From Desmodesmus armatus (Eukaryota; Chlorophyta; Chlorophyceae; Sphaeropleales; Scenedesmaceae), in NCBI GenBank assembly GCA_007449985.2, contig VIIQ02000088.1:344836-408835 (forward strand): DNA of 64,000 nt, read 5' to 3'. Shown piece after piece: positions 24,514 to 35,709 of the stretch. The notes below the pieces were generated by a model. It saw only the letters and a list, made by a program, of their open reading frames with translations. It did not search any database and was not told where the DNA came from. The position numbers and the translations under genes are program-made. The number at the start of each line of letters is the position of its first letter. Within the stretch, counting starts at the first letter, position 1.

Positions 24514-25616
24514 CTAGACTTCTGCGGTGTAAGGCTTGAAGGGCTCATACGGCAGCAGGTCCAAGGGCATGTCTGTGTATGTTGCCACGTGGTCAAGGAT
24601 GTCATCAAAGGTGAGGATGGTGGTGCCGGACTCCCTCAGCTTGCGAGCAACAGCATCCCGGATGTCCACCGCATTCTCTGCAGACAGAAGATAGATGTCG
24701 TTTGCTAAAGGTGCAACCTCCTGCATGCCCGCTCATGGAATTACCAAGCACTGAGGTAAGGGATGGCAGTCAGCGACCTAGCAACACACCAGCTTGGTGC
24801 CCACCTTCTACCCACTGCTCAGCCTCTTGGATGGCGGCTGCTTCTGACGCAGCAGCAGCAGCAGCTGCTGCTGCTGCTGCTGCTGCTGTGGCAAGCTCCT
24901 CATCAGCCTCTTGAGCAGGGTCCTGCTCAACACTGTCATCCTGCAGCAGATCAGACTCATCTGCCATGTCGTCGCTTTGCTCTGCGCCATCATCCTCTGA
25001 CATACTGTCTCCCCTGGAACGGCGGCCTGTGACAACACGAGCCAAAAGGAGGGTTGGCAGCAGAATGTATGCAGGTTCTACTCACAAGGCAAGAAGCAAG
25101 CACCTCACCTCTGGCCCTGCGTGCACATCGGAAGCCTGCATATCACAATAGAGTGGTACATTCAGTCAAAAGGGCAGCCAGCACGACAAACCAAGGTATA
25201 AGAATCTATCATATGGTCTCATAATCCAGAGCACATATGTACCTTTCCTAAGGCTGGTGTCCCTTGTGATGATGGACTGTTCATGATGTGATCACGACCG
25301 CTGATCATCACCACTGATCATGCCTACCTGCTACTGCTTCTTCAGCAGCCACTTGCTCCTGAACGAGGCCAATGAGCTTCTCTAGCCTGGGGTCAGGCTT
25401 CTTGCGGGACTCGATGTAGCCTGCCTGCACAGCTTTCAGAGCTCCCAAGCATTGCTGTGCTGTCACGCCCTGTTGAACACAGATGATCTGGCCCTGCGCG
25501 TGCCCTGGTATGTGCAAAACAATTGTAGCGTCACCTTCTTTGAATGCCTGCACGCATTTATTAGCACGCTTGAGGAGAGCAGCCCGAGCTTTTGATGCGA
25601 TGTTGGATGCCGTCAT
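24514..25616 (-). CDS. Transposon accessory gene 1, 224-residue acidic protein of unknown function
   Basis: Three exons, 25616-25328, 25026-24805 and 24677-24514, join in phase from ATG to stop (675 bp in all). The first part, MTASNIASKARAALLKRANK then EGDATIVLHIPGHAQGQIIC, looks like a small mixed alpha/beta domain. The middle is very acidic (MSEDDGAEQSDDMADESDLL) with an Ala run coded by GCA/GCT repeats. The C terminus (ENAVDIRDAVARKLRESG, then FDDILDHVATYTDMPL) is helical. It lies upstream of accessory gene 2 on the same strand, with only 19 bp between the stop and that gene's first recognised exon, so the two could be one transcription unit or one longer gene. No homologue recognised. Confidence 0.6.
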
Positions 25617-26160
25617 TATAACCCAACATAGGAGCCAACAAACAGGTCCAAGAATGAAGAACAGGATGCGCCAGCAGGCTTGGGAACAAGTCACGTTTGT
25701 CACATAGCTTTTCGAAGTGCATTTGAACAGCTGTTTGACTTGAGGGCCAGACAGCTCGCACATTCCGAAGCTTGACTGGTTGAAATGCTCTTTCACGCGT
25801 TTCTTTATTTAATTTAGGCTTACAAGTCGTGCCACTGACACTGCACGGCCAGACTGTCATTGACCAGCAGCGATGCACACATATGGTGGCCGGACTGCCA
25901 TCACTCTGGTGCAGGAACTCTGGTGCAGGAACAAGAGCACTAACCCTTCACAACTGAGTAGTTGTAGATGGTAGTTCTTCTTGTAGGGGGGTGGGGTGCA
26001 GTGGGGCCGGAGCTGCAGGCACACCCATCAGGGGGTGGGGGGGATGCCTTGTGCACTGCTTGACGCATCCGATGCAAATATCGTCAACGTTGTGGCCGAT
26101 CTTGAGTCAAACCTAGCTCATTTGTACGGTATGTGACTATGCTGTGAACCTACCCAATAC
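25617..26160. other. Right subterminal region of the KDZ element
   Basis: No coding. A G-rich stretch (25985-26042) lies within it. It should carry the minus-strand accessory promoter, but I see no defined element. Confidence 0.4.
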
Positions 26161-26233
26161 TGGTACGCAACCCTCCCATATATGGGTATAGTACCCTACC
26201 CTATACTGGCACTGGTTACCATGAGACTTAGCT
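26161..26233 (-). repeat. Right terminal inverted repeat (73 bp)
   Basis: Exact inverted copy of 13067-13139; similarity stops at the same base on both sides (TACCA, then CATACGG on the left and GTATTGG on the right). Confidence 0.92.
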
Positions 26234-26242
26234 GCACTCATC
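26234..26242. repeat. Right target-site duplication
   Basis: Exact second copy of GCACTCATC, directly after the right inverted repeat that ends at 26233. Confidence 0.85.
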
Positions 26243-26280
26243 GGCATGCGTGGGGACAACACATTGATTCATGCAGCACC

Positions 26281-26310
26281 ATCATCGGAAATTTGTGCAT
26301 TGCCGTTTCA
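26281..26310 (+). repeat. Outer left inverted repeat of second element
   Basis: ATCATCGGAAATTTGTGCAT plus ten more bases. It pairs with 35656-35685 with three mismatches and begins 48 bp after the KDZ element ends. Confidence 0.8.
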
Positions 26311-26417
26311 GCCCAACTGGATGGTTTTTGCGGCCTCTACTGAAACGGTGCATAGCGCAGGTGCGGCTGTTTCGGTCGGCTGCTTCTGCCGCGACTGCCG
26401 TCTGCCGTACAGTCGGG

Positions 26418-26575
26418 CTGCACAGTGGCGACTGCAGCAGCACTCTACCAGTCAGTCAATCAGTCCGCGCTGAGACAGCTAACTAGTACTTATAGTGCGG
26501 AGTGCGGACCTTGGTCAATGGGCTGGCGGACCCATGCGGACCTAGTCAAAGTCCGCACAGTTTCAAAAACGGTTA
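26418..26575 (+). repeat. Inner left inverted repeat with GCGGAC motifs
   Basis: Shares the 14-mer CAGTGGCGACTGCA (26423-26436) with the right side. It then has a diverged stretch and three GCGGAC copies (26504, 26526, 26536) plus one GTCCGC (26551). It lies upstream of the recombinase start codon. Confidence 0.65.
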
Positions 26576-26799
26576 CTTGCAGGTTACATGCCCGTGAGGG
26601 TAACGAGAAGGCTGCAGCGCTGCGTATGTTATCCTTCTATGATGAGGCTTTCCTTTGTGCACTGTATCGTCGCGTATCGTTGTGAAGTGGCACCTAGAGT
26701 CCCATCATAACCTCCATCACAACAGCACGTTCAATCTGTGGAGACGATATCAGCTCGGTTACCCGCTTCTACGTGCTAATGTAGACCCTTAAGATTGTC

Positions 26800-29376
26800 A
26801 TGGGTCGGGGCAGCAAAGGCAAACAAGCTCCTGCAAGCAAAGCAGGCACTGCAAAGCCATCAGCAGCACAGGTGCAGGAGCAGGATGCCAAGCACGATGC
26901 ACACGTTCCTCAAAAGCGCAAGAGGGCCCCAAAAGCAGCTGCAGCACAGCAGTTTGATGATGACAGCGACCCAGAGCTGCTGGAAGACCTGGAGGACGGC
27001 GAGTGGGACCCAACAGCAGCAGACAGTGAGCTTGCTGACGACATCCTGGGTGGCCTTTACGACGAGTCGGAGGACAGCCAGGAGGAGTCAGACCAGGAGG
27101 CAGATGCACACCAGCAACGCAGGGAGCCAAAAGCCTCAGCAAGGTAATGAGCCAGCCAGACAGCCAGCCTGTGCCATGTCTGTTGGTTCCATGTCTGTTA
27201 GTGGTGTTGGCAAAGTGGGACAGGCAGTGATGGTGTTGCTGCTTTACAAGTGTTGAGGCAGTGTTGCTGATTCTATTTCACAACTTCCGTTTGTGTTTGT
27301 TCCTCCAGCCAGCACGCACACCCAAAACACACCTGATGCTTGGCACTGCTGCAGATACACACCAGCAGAGGTGAAGCAGCTGGTGGAGAAGCGACGGCTG
27401 GCCGGGAACAACAACACTGCAGGCCAGTATGAGGGCCTCCGCGTGCACCTTGTGGTGAGTGCACGCAAACTCAGGCACCCACAGCATGGCAGCGGCTGAG
27501 TAGAATGGCAGCGGCTGAGTAGAACAGCACACCCACTCCCCACACTTGCGACCGTTGGCTATAGTGCATGTCACAAGCATGTGCATGTCTTGCATCAATG
27601 TATCTTGCCATTAGCTGCACGCCTTAGTGACTTTGCGCTTGGTGCCTCTGTATGTGTTCCAGGCGTTCTGCGAGTTCCAGATGACTGCTGGACAGCCCCC
27701 CGTGCGACGCAAGAACCCCTTTGACGAAACCCTGTCCGGCTCAGATGGGCCTGACCTGGCCGCCAGGTTCCTGACCTGGTACATACTGGAGGGGCACCCA
27801 GGCCTGAAGGTGAGGAAGTCAAGTGGTGTGTGTTGGGCTTAAACTCTTTACCTGCACTGCCGGTGTGACAGCGGCATGGGGTACACTCAACAGGCCAAGG
27901 CAGCGCCTGGACACTTGTCAGCTGCAACTGACACACTTATGTTTGTTGTTGTGTTGTGATGTGGCAGGGCAAGGAGGCAGCAGACTTCAAAGGTACTGCC
28001 ATGTTCAAGAGGGTCCACAGCATGCTGCAGGCGGTGTTCAGGGGCCGTGGCCTGCAACTGCGTGCAAAGGGCGGCAGCAGTGGCAGCATCATGCCCAAGC
28101 GCGGCCTGCTGGCATATGAAGTGTATGCTGAGGTGTACAAGCAGTGCCAGGCGCGCAGCAAGCTTCAGGCAGGGCAGATTGATCCGCAACACCTCGACCC
28201 GCAGGACAATACCCTGGCATCCACCTTCAGCACGTGAGTGATGCGCTTACGGTTACATCACCTGCATACATGCCTACATGCATGCATACATACAAACCTG
28301 TAGCTATGAAGCTCCAAGCGCTCATGCCAGCCACTTCCCACATCCCAATTAAGATGTGCTCAAGGGCAGGAGAGGTGCATGCTGGAGCTGTGCAGTCAAC
28401 AGCAATGTGGTGTTGTCACCGCAAAGCATGCACCAAAGCAGCTGTGCAGATGCTGTGGCAGATCTACCCATGCCTCCCACTGACCTATGCTGTTTCCCTG
28501 TGCACGCCCTTGTTGTCGTGCTGTGATTCGCAGGGACGACCTTGTGAAGATTGCTGACCACTCGCTGGCCTCTCCCAAGGCCATAGACGCCAGGGACCTG
28601 AGCATGCTGCTAGCCATGTCTTTCACAGCAGGCAGGGGAGATGACGTGCGAGAGCGGCGGCTGTGTGAGCTCACACCACCCTTGTTGCGCACCTGCATAG
28701 GTGAGATACTGCATGCCAACTTCATTACGTATTTTCATCAGAAGGGATTTGCTTTGCTTAGCTGCAGCCACGCTGTTGATTGCAAGCCTGTGGCACAGGT
28801 TCTGACACATGTTGCTGCTGTTATTGCTTGCATGTCTTCAGGGCCTGCACACTGCTGGGTGATCGGCATCCTGCAGACCTTTGGCAAGAACCAAGGTGGC
28901 AAGCTGGCCACCAAGGGCTGCCTGAGGCACAAGGAGCCGCTGCTAGATGTGCAGTCTGCCCTCGGCCGCTACTTTGTGACCCGCTTCACACTGGGTGGTG
29001 AGGTGTTCCCTGACCCCTGCAGCCGGGATTTCCTGACTGTGAAGATCTGGCCCGGCAGGAAGGATTTCAGCAGCAGCCTGTCGTACGGCGGGCACAGGGC
29101 ACGGTTCGCAAAGATCTACATGGCCCTGGACATACGCATCAAGAAGGTGACACATGCCCCCCGGTACCACACTGTGCGTAAAGCAGACGAGGCAGGCGTG
29201 CCTGAGGAGGTGGGTACTGGAGGGATCAAGTGGGCGAGGGGCAAGACATGGGCATGACATGCATTCTTGTTACACATGTAGCTATGATGCATACTGCATG
29301 CTCGTTCAGCTAGGATAATGTTGTACGCCCTGGTGATGCAGCTGCACACACAAAAGTGCCACTCTGCTGCTGCTAT

Positions 29377-29407
<31 letters not shown>

Positions 29408-31707
29408 TGCGTGTGTATGTGTGTCTAGGACACCTGCCGCTTTGGCGGTTGGCGCTTGCACTCGTTGACAAGGGTGTACCTCCTGACAGCCCTCAAGCCT
29501 TCGACCCTGCTGGTCATGGGCAACTGGCCGCACGCCCACCCCTACGACCAGTACTGGAGGCCTGCGCTCATGGTCCTGACACCACAGCCCATCATCGACC
29601 TGCTGCTGCCCTGTGCAGCTGCCTTCAGGGCCAGCATTGCAGCTGCAGATGCCGCTGGGCGGCCAGTGCCGGTGTCAGCAAGGGGCATGGCAGACCTGTT
29701 GCCATACCTGGCAGGCGTGGTGTGGCAGGACTTCCTGGAGGTGGTGACAGACCCTGACAGGCCCACCAAGTACACCAACAACCCTGTCTACAACCTGCTG
29801 CTGAAGGGACCACAGGCAGCACTAGTCAGGTAAGATTGACAGCACACAAGCAGATGCAGGAGGGGGGGGGGGTAAGGGCCATAGGCTTTGTACATGCCCC
29901 TACGTGCAACCCATGGTGTTTACACATGCTGTGCTTGCAATTTTTGGAGTGCGCTGCTTTGCCACTGTTCCTGCCACTGCTGTTGTGTTGTGAATTATCC
30001 AGGGACCAGATGCGGCGCTTCAAGCTGGCCAAGGACAGTGGTGCCATTTGGGTGGACAAGCCTGTGACTGAGAAGGAGATGCTGGGCATGGCCCTTCAGG
30101 GTGTCACAGACATGCAGCAGCAGTTGCAGCAGGGCCTGCTGGAGCTGCGTCAAGAGGCACAGAAGCAGCTGCAGGCCAGCAGCACTACGGCGACTGCGGC
30201 TGCAGCCGCCGAGTCGTCACCACCACCAGCAGCAGCAGCAGCAGCAGCAGCAGGCGAGCCGCCACCAGCAGCTGCAGGCAGCAGCCATGGCCAGGTCGGA
30301 TTGCAGCAGCAGAGGCAGCAGCAGCCAGTCTCTGAAGAAGAGGAACTGGCTGCTATCCTGCAGCAGCTGAAGTGTGGCCCAGATGGCCTCAGTGCTGCAC
30401 AGTTGGCAGAACTGCAGCAGCAGCGGGAGGAGCTTGTTGCTGCTGAGGAAGAGGCAGCAGCAGAGGCAGATGGGGCAAGTGAGGAGGCGCCGGCAGCAGA
30501 AAGCGAGGTGAGCGGGAGTGCACTTCACACGGGTTTCTTCTGCAGAGACAGCAGGCGCGTGCCTACCAGCTATTCAAACTCAGTTGTGCTGCCTGAGAAG
30601 ATCACCGCTTTTCAATCACACCTGGGCCGGCAAAGTGCTGACAATGCTCATCACCTCTGCATGTATGCCATTTGTGCATGTGCAGGAGCCAGAAGACATG
30701 CCCGAAGGGCAAGCCCGTGTGTTGCGGCAGCGGCAGCCACCGCGGCAGCAGCAGCAGCAGCAGCGCCGCCCACGCCAACAGCAGCAGCAGGGTCCAGCAC
30801 AGCACAGCAGGCAGGAGGCAGCTGACATCATGCAGATGTATGAGGTTGAAGAGCCAGGCCACCAGCAGCAGATGGTCAGCAGCCCCATGTTTTACTCACC
30901 GGCAGGGGGGATGAGGCCTCGCTCACAGTTTGCTGCTCGCGCAGCCGTCTCCCCTGGTGATCACACCCACAGCTGGTGGCTGGGTGAGGAGGAGGAGCAG
31001 CAACAGCAGCAGCACATTGCTGGCATGTGTGCCGCACAGCCTTGGCGTGCAGGTCTGGTCCCACAGCAGCTGAAGCAGCAGCAGCCGCGGCTGCAGCCTG
31101 GCCATTCCATGGGCAACCAGCAGCTCTGGCAGCAGCCTGGTCCCACAGCAGCTACAGCAGCAGCAGCGGCTGCAGGCTGGCCACTCCATGCACAGCAGCA
31201 GCTCTTTCAGCAGCTGCCGCAGCAGCAGCAGCAGCAGCACGTCTTCCAGCAGCCGCCACAGCAGCTGCCGCAGCAGGAACAGCAGGGACAGCAGCAGCAG
31301 GCGACTGCTGCTTTGCTGCAGCAGCTGCGGTCGCATGTTGGCCCAGAAGGGCTCGCACTGCTGAATAGCCTTGAGCAGCAGGTGGCCAGCAATGCACGGG
31401 CTGGTTTGCAGCAGGAGCAGCAGCAGCAGCAGTCTGTCTTGCAAGCTGCTGCTGCTCTTCAGCAGCCCGCCCTGCAGCTGAGTGGCAACCCCTTTGGGTT
31501 CCTGGAGCCCACCATCAGCAGGTTGCCTGCGACAGCAGCAGCGCTTGGCTACAGGTCAGACATGGGACGCTCAGCGCAGGTCATGGTGGCATTGGGGGAT
31601 TACATCGTAGGAAAGCTCTCAGAGCAGCAGGGAGGTCAGGGTTTGGGAGGCATGTTGGGGCCAGCGCCACCTGGGGCAGGCATGCAGCAGATACCTCCTG
31701 CTGCAGG

Positions 31708-31742
<35 letters not shown>

Positions 31743-32347
31743 GGGACGCAGCTGGGGGCGAGAGCAGCGTGGCTGAGCCTGGCCCTGTGCCTGCAATGAG
31801 CGCCTTCTCCACCTTCCGGCAGTACACCAGCTGGTACACTGATGAGCAGGCCCCCGGCTACAGCCAGACACGGATAGAGCTTGAGAAGGTAGGCTCCAGC
31901 TGGCGCAAGGGGTGTGACAAGCGCCGCTGGAGCGACCACAGGATGCTCTGGGGAGTTGTGAAGGGCAGGGCCAAGCAGCTGACAGCAGCACACAGTGCCG
32001 ATGACATCGCCAGCTACGCAGATGCAGCAGCAGCGCTGGACTTGGAGTACAAGATGAAGCCCTCGGCTTACTTCACCAAGTACCTCAAGAAGAAGGGCAC
32101 CAAGGTGGCAGCAGAGAGTGACAGCAGCAGCGGCCTGGCAGCTGCTGGCCAGGCAGCTGCAGCTGCTGGTGCTGCACGGCCCGGCAGGCCCAAGCGGCGC
32201 CGGCAGCAGGTGCAGGGGGAGGGGGAGGAGGGGGCAGCAGGGGAGGCACAGGAGCAGCAGCCGCCGCGGGCGAGGGCCAGGGCTGGCAGCAGGGCTGGTA
32301 GGGCCAACCAAAGGAGCAGGGGTTGTGGGCCGGCAACACGTTGTTAA
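26800..32347 (+). CDS. Crypton-type tyrosine recombinase with GCR1_C-like DNA-binding C terminus
   Basis: Nine exons (26800-27143, 27355-27454, 27663-27809, 27968-28233, 28534-28700, 28842-29209, 29429-29829, 30003-30507, 30686-32347) join in phase without any stop, giving 1,319 residues. The N terminus is basic then acidic. The recombinase core shows AGRGDDVRERRLCEL (first catalytic Arg), GKNQGG then LRHKEPLLDVQSALGRYFV, THAPRYHTVRKADEAG (His-x-x-Arg) and FGGWRLHSLTRVYLL (catalytic Tyr near 29477). This is the arrangement of Crypton/Ndc10-like recombinases. Long Gln/Ala tracts follow. The last 200 residues contain FSTFRQYTSWYTDEQ and SSWRKGCDKRRWSDHRMLWG, resembling the GCR1_C domain found in many Crypton proteins. 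It should recombine DNA through a covalent tyrosine link. The intact frame argues for recent function. Confidence 0.85.
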
Positions 32348-32502
32348 TAATTGTTTTGGGGGCGCAAGATGCCAGGTTGTGGTGCAAGTTGGTCGTTGGC
32401 TGATCTTGAAGTTGTTGTTGTGATCACCGAGTTTGATCGTTCCTTCAGTCGTTGATGTTATGCGTCCGCATAGCCCCTTACCAGTTGCAGTATTGTTTCT
32501 GT

Positions 32503-32507
32503 TGTAA
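32503..32507 (+). promoter_or_regulatory. Probable polyadenylation signal TGTAA
   Basis: TGTAA, the typical green-algal poly(A) signal, occurs about 155 bp after the recombinase stop codon. Confidence 0.5.
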
Positions 32508-32669
32508 ATTAATGATCGAACGCGCTGCATATATCATTGCTTGTGCTTTGGTGCCACGTCAGGTTTACTGGGTGACTGTCTGCTGTGAGCGGCCAAATGC
32601 AGTCCAGCACTGGGGGGGTGTGAGGGCATTGAGGAGGGGGTGCTAAGGCATGAGCCAGTCATGGTGGGG

Positions 32670-32816
32670 GCAGGGAGTCCGCACAGGTCCGCACCGGTCA
32701 TTGCCTGAGGGTCCGCTTAGGTCCGCCAGTGGTCCGCACACTTTCCCTAACTGACGCAGTGGGGACTGTGCCATGCGCTGTTAGCTTGTTGTTGCAGTCG
32801 CCACTGTGTGCAACGG
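32670..32816 (-). repeat. Inner right inverted repeat with GTCCGC motifs
   Basis: Five GTCCGC copies (32677, 32687, 32711, 32721, 32732) followed by the inverted 14-mer TGCAGTCGCCACTG (32793-32806). The order and orientation mirror the left side, with many differences between. Confidence 0.65.
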
Positions 32817-33601
32817 GACAGTGCTGCTGTACAGCAGCTGGTGCTGTGATGCTGCTGCTGTATACATTCTAAATTCCGCTTGCAATACCGTTCATTTGGG
32901 AGGATGTGTGTTACACTCTTTGATCCACTGTGCTTCACCGTGTTTGCCCTAGCAAACATGCACACAGCTCTGTGCACAATCAGTTGGTGTTGTTGCAAAC
33001 AGGTGGTGCATCGACTGCTGAAGATGCCACAACCATGCTTGCCTGCAACACAGCAGGAGCAGTTTGCAGTGCTCGCTGGTGATGAACAGGCAACGACACC
33101 AGCCCAACATGCCGAACTGACTTGGCACTCAACTGCATCCGTCAACAGACATGTGACAGCACCACACACCAAGAGTGTTCAGCCTTCACCCAAGCCAATG
33201 CGCAGACAATCCACCACAAATTACTGAGCTCCGAGCTAAGCAAGAGCACACAGCTGGGCAAAAGAAGCACAAACAGTTGCCTACAGCATAGTAAGTGGGG
33301 TGTGCAAAAAGCAACGACAGTATGCACTTCCAAGGAGTGCCAGATGCTGCCCCGTGGGTACAGATTTTCTGATTTTCTGATTTGGCGATTCACGTCAGCT
33401 CCGTTCTGCCGGCCGGTGGGGGTGGAAGGATGATATATAATTGATAAGAATGGATGGGATGGTCTGTAACCAAGCAGTCAAACAAGTAGAGTCAGCAACA
33501 GCACTGAGCAGAGTCAGCAATAAATCTGCATGCCCCATCCTTGATCTGGGGATGATCTATGGGGAAGTCAGCTAATGCTGCTCTTTCTGTGTTGTATGCA
33601 G

Positions 33602-34623
33602 GCTTGTCAGCCGCAGGCTGCATGGCGAGTTTTACCTGGGGCAGGTGGTCTACAAGCTGCAGGTCCTAACAGCGTTCGAGCACTTCTCATCTTCCTTAGG
33701 CAAGGGCGACAGCAAGCAGGAGTACAAGACAGCCTTCATGACGGTGTCTCTGTATCTTTATCTTTATCTTTATGACAGCATATGTCACAGGGCAGCACAC
33801 CCTGTGTGGCAACTACCAGCGGTACAGCTTGACAGTGATGCAGCAGGGTGTGCAGGTGCCCGGGGTCATCCCAACCATAGCACAGCGCAGCCTGCCGTTT
33901 GCTGCCCTCAGCCCAGCCCTGCCCCTGCTGCAACATCGCTTGCAGGAGTACCTGCTGGGCAGGAGGCTGGGGTTTGGCAGCGCGTACACGCGCGCTGTCA
34001 GGGCGGGCAGCTTGCCCGCAGCAACACTCATTGGTGACACCATCAGGGTGCACAAGAGTGCAGTGTTGGCAGCCGCAGTCCCCTGGGATGACGACAGCAC
34101 CAGGCTGCAGACAGTGAGGGCCAACCCCAGCTTTCATGGCAAGCCCTTCTTTGACTGTGTGGCTGTCACAACCACCACCTCCTCAGTCGGCAGCAGCAGA
34201 CCCAGGCACTCCATACAGTATGCGCAGCTGCTGCTGCTGTTGCAGGTGCAGCTTCCGGATGAGCAGACAGGAGTACCGCAGTGGGAACAGCTAGCGTACG
34301 TACGCTGGTTCAGCATCAGCAGGGAGGTTGATGCGCTCACCAAGCATGGTGCTGTGGCATTGACATGGGACACAGTGCAGGATGCAGCAGCTGATGAGGT
34401 GCGGTGCAGGGAGTCGCTTGTGCCCATTGACAGCATTGCTAGGCGGGTGTATGTTGTCCCTGATTTCAGCCGTGTGCCAGAGCTGCAGCTGCCGGCCCGC
34501 AACAGGGGCGTTGTGGCAGCACTTCTTGCTGAGCAACAGCGCCGGCAGCAGTGTGCGAAGGACAGCCCTATGGATGCAAGTCTGTCATACAGCCACTTCC
34601 ATGTCAGCCCATTCAAATGGTGA
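33602..34623 (+). CDS. Unrecognised protein downstream of the recombinase, within the composite element
   Basis: One exon at 33602-33743 reads SRRLHGEFYLGQVVYKLQVLT. A long frame from about 33,779 to a stop at 34621-34623 contains GNYQRYSLTVMQQG, SIQYAQLLLLLQVQL, LAYVRWFSISREVDA, VPIDSIARRVYVVPDF and a final HFHVSPFKW. The VRWF and VPI.SI.RR..VVPDF pattern recalls C-terminal parts of proteins carried by large algal and plant DNA transposons, but I cannot name a family. The phases of the two exons do not join directly: a (CTTTAT)n microsatellite (33750-33773) fills the gap, so a lesion or another splice site is likely. Upstream exons may lie at 33.0-33.3 kb. It lies outside the inner inverted repeats but inside the outer ones. 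Confidence 0.5.
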
Positions 34624-35655
34624 TGCCACCCATGTTGGCTGCTGTGATGTGTTGGGCTTGCAAGTGTGTGCCCAAGTGACTGGGCCTCAGGCTGCCTCTT
34701 GGTGCCGTTTGTCGATTGACGTGATTGGGGTTGATGTTGGGATGCTTTCTGTCCTGGTGGTCCACAGGCTTGTTGTGTGTGTGTGTGTGTGTAGACACAG
34801 CTTGATGTGTATGCGGTGTTGTGTCATACGTAGTAGTGCCGATCCGCATGAGCCCCACATGCAGCATGTGAGGTTTGAGGTTTGCAGCTCTTGAGGGTGT
34901 TGTACTGGTTGCGGCGGTTGTAGCAGTCAGAGCAGAAATCTTGCAGCAGTTGTGGCAGCATGTCTGTTAAGTTTGAGCCTGCATGTGTGTGCAACACACT
35001 GTGAAGGGCAACGCTATGGAAAGGATGCTGACAGGTTCAGACACCTGGTGGTGAGCATCGAGGTATGATTAAAACTTCAATGCACAACAGTACGGTACAC
35101 TGGTCTGCCCGGCTTGGGTGATCGTGCTGAAAGACACAGTTGCAGGGCCACCTCTTTTCTGATATGATATGTTGACACACATTCCACTCAGCAGCATTGC
35201 CACTCAGGTTGTTATCACAGCAGTCCATGTTAGGCTGGAGCAGGCTCAGGCTTGCTGCTGCAGCATGTCATGTGCACATGTACCAAGCAGCATCAGTGTC
35301 AGCACACACAAGCCAGCACAGACATCAGCACAAGTCCAGTACAGCAGTTGTGGAGTATGTCACTACCCGACCGGTAACAGCGGGCCCCACAGTGGCGCTG
35401 CAGCAGTTCACTGAAACAGCCATGTCCACCACAACAGCCCTCACGTGCATCTGTGTACCCCGGGCGACTTGGACGGACCTCAGCAAAGCCTACTATGAAC
35501 CGTGTAACCTTTTGACAGCCTCAGCAGCTTCAATTGCGCAGCATTTAGCGATCAACGAGCTGTTCGGCTGTTTCGGTGGGCCCGCCAGTCGGCGCCCGCC
35601 GAGGCTGTTTCAGTCGGCTGTGCCCGACTGTTGTCACCGACTGTTTCTGCCGCAC
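34624..35655. other. Right subterminal part of the composite element
   Basis: No coding recognised. A (GT)n run lies near 34,777-34,793. From about 35,560 the DNA becomes rich in GTTTC(A/G)GT and GGCTG motifs that mirror the left end. Confidence 0.5.
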
Positions 35656-35685
35656 CGAAACAGTAATGCACAAATTTCCGATGAT
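35656..35685 (-). repeat. Outer right inverted repeat of second element
   Basis: Inverted match to 26281-26310. It ends 25 bp short of the stop codon of the minus-strand LRR gene, so the element sits in that gene's 3' flank. Confidence 0.8.
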
Positions 35686-35709
35686 CAATCGCACTGCATA
35701 GATAAGTTG

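Larger units (their letters stand above)
13067..26233. mobile_element. Complete KDZ-superfamily DNA transposon, 13.2 kb
   Basis: The element is bounded by perfect 73-bp terminal inverted repeats and flanked by a 9-bp direct repeat, GCACTCATC. Contents: a KDZ-type transposase on the plus strand (13.6-18.5 kb), a 4.3-kb non-coding stretch with 171-bp tandem repeats, and two minus-strand genes (22.8-25.6 kb) converging on the transposase. KDZ (Kyakuja-Dileera-Zisupton) elements are known from fungi, fish and algae, are large, carry accessory genes, and are reported with roughly 8-bp target duplications. Identical repeats and an intact target duplication suggest a fairly recent insertion. Whether it still moves depends on a possible stop in the transposase. 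Confidence 0.88.
26281..35685. mobile_element. Composite second element carrying a Crypton-type recombinase and another gene
   Basis: The ends are inverted repeats: 26281-26310 starts ATCATCGGAAATTTGTGCAT, and the reverse complement of 35656-35685 matches it at 27 of 30 positions. Both ends continue in GTTTC(A/G)G-rich, GGTCGGCTG-containing DNA. I cannot see a clean target duplication. Inside lies a second pair of diverged inverted repeats that brackets only the recombinase gene. This may be one element with complex ends or a recombinase element nested inside another transposon. Confidence 0.6.
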
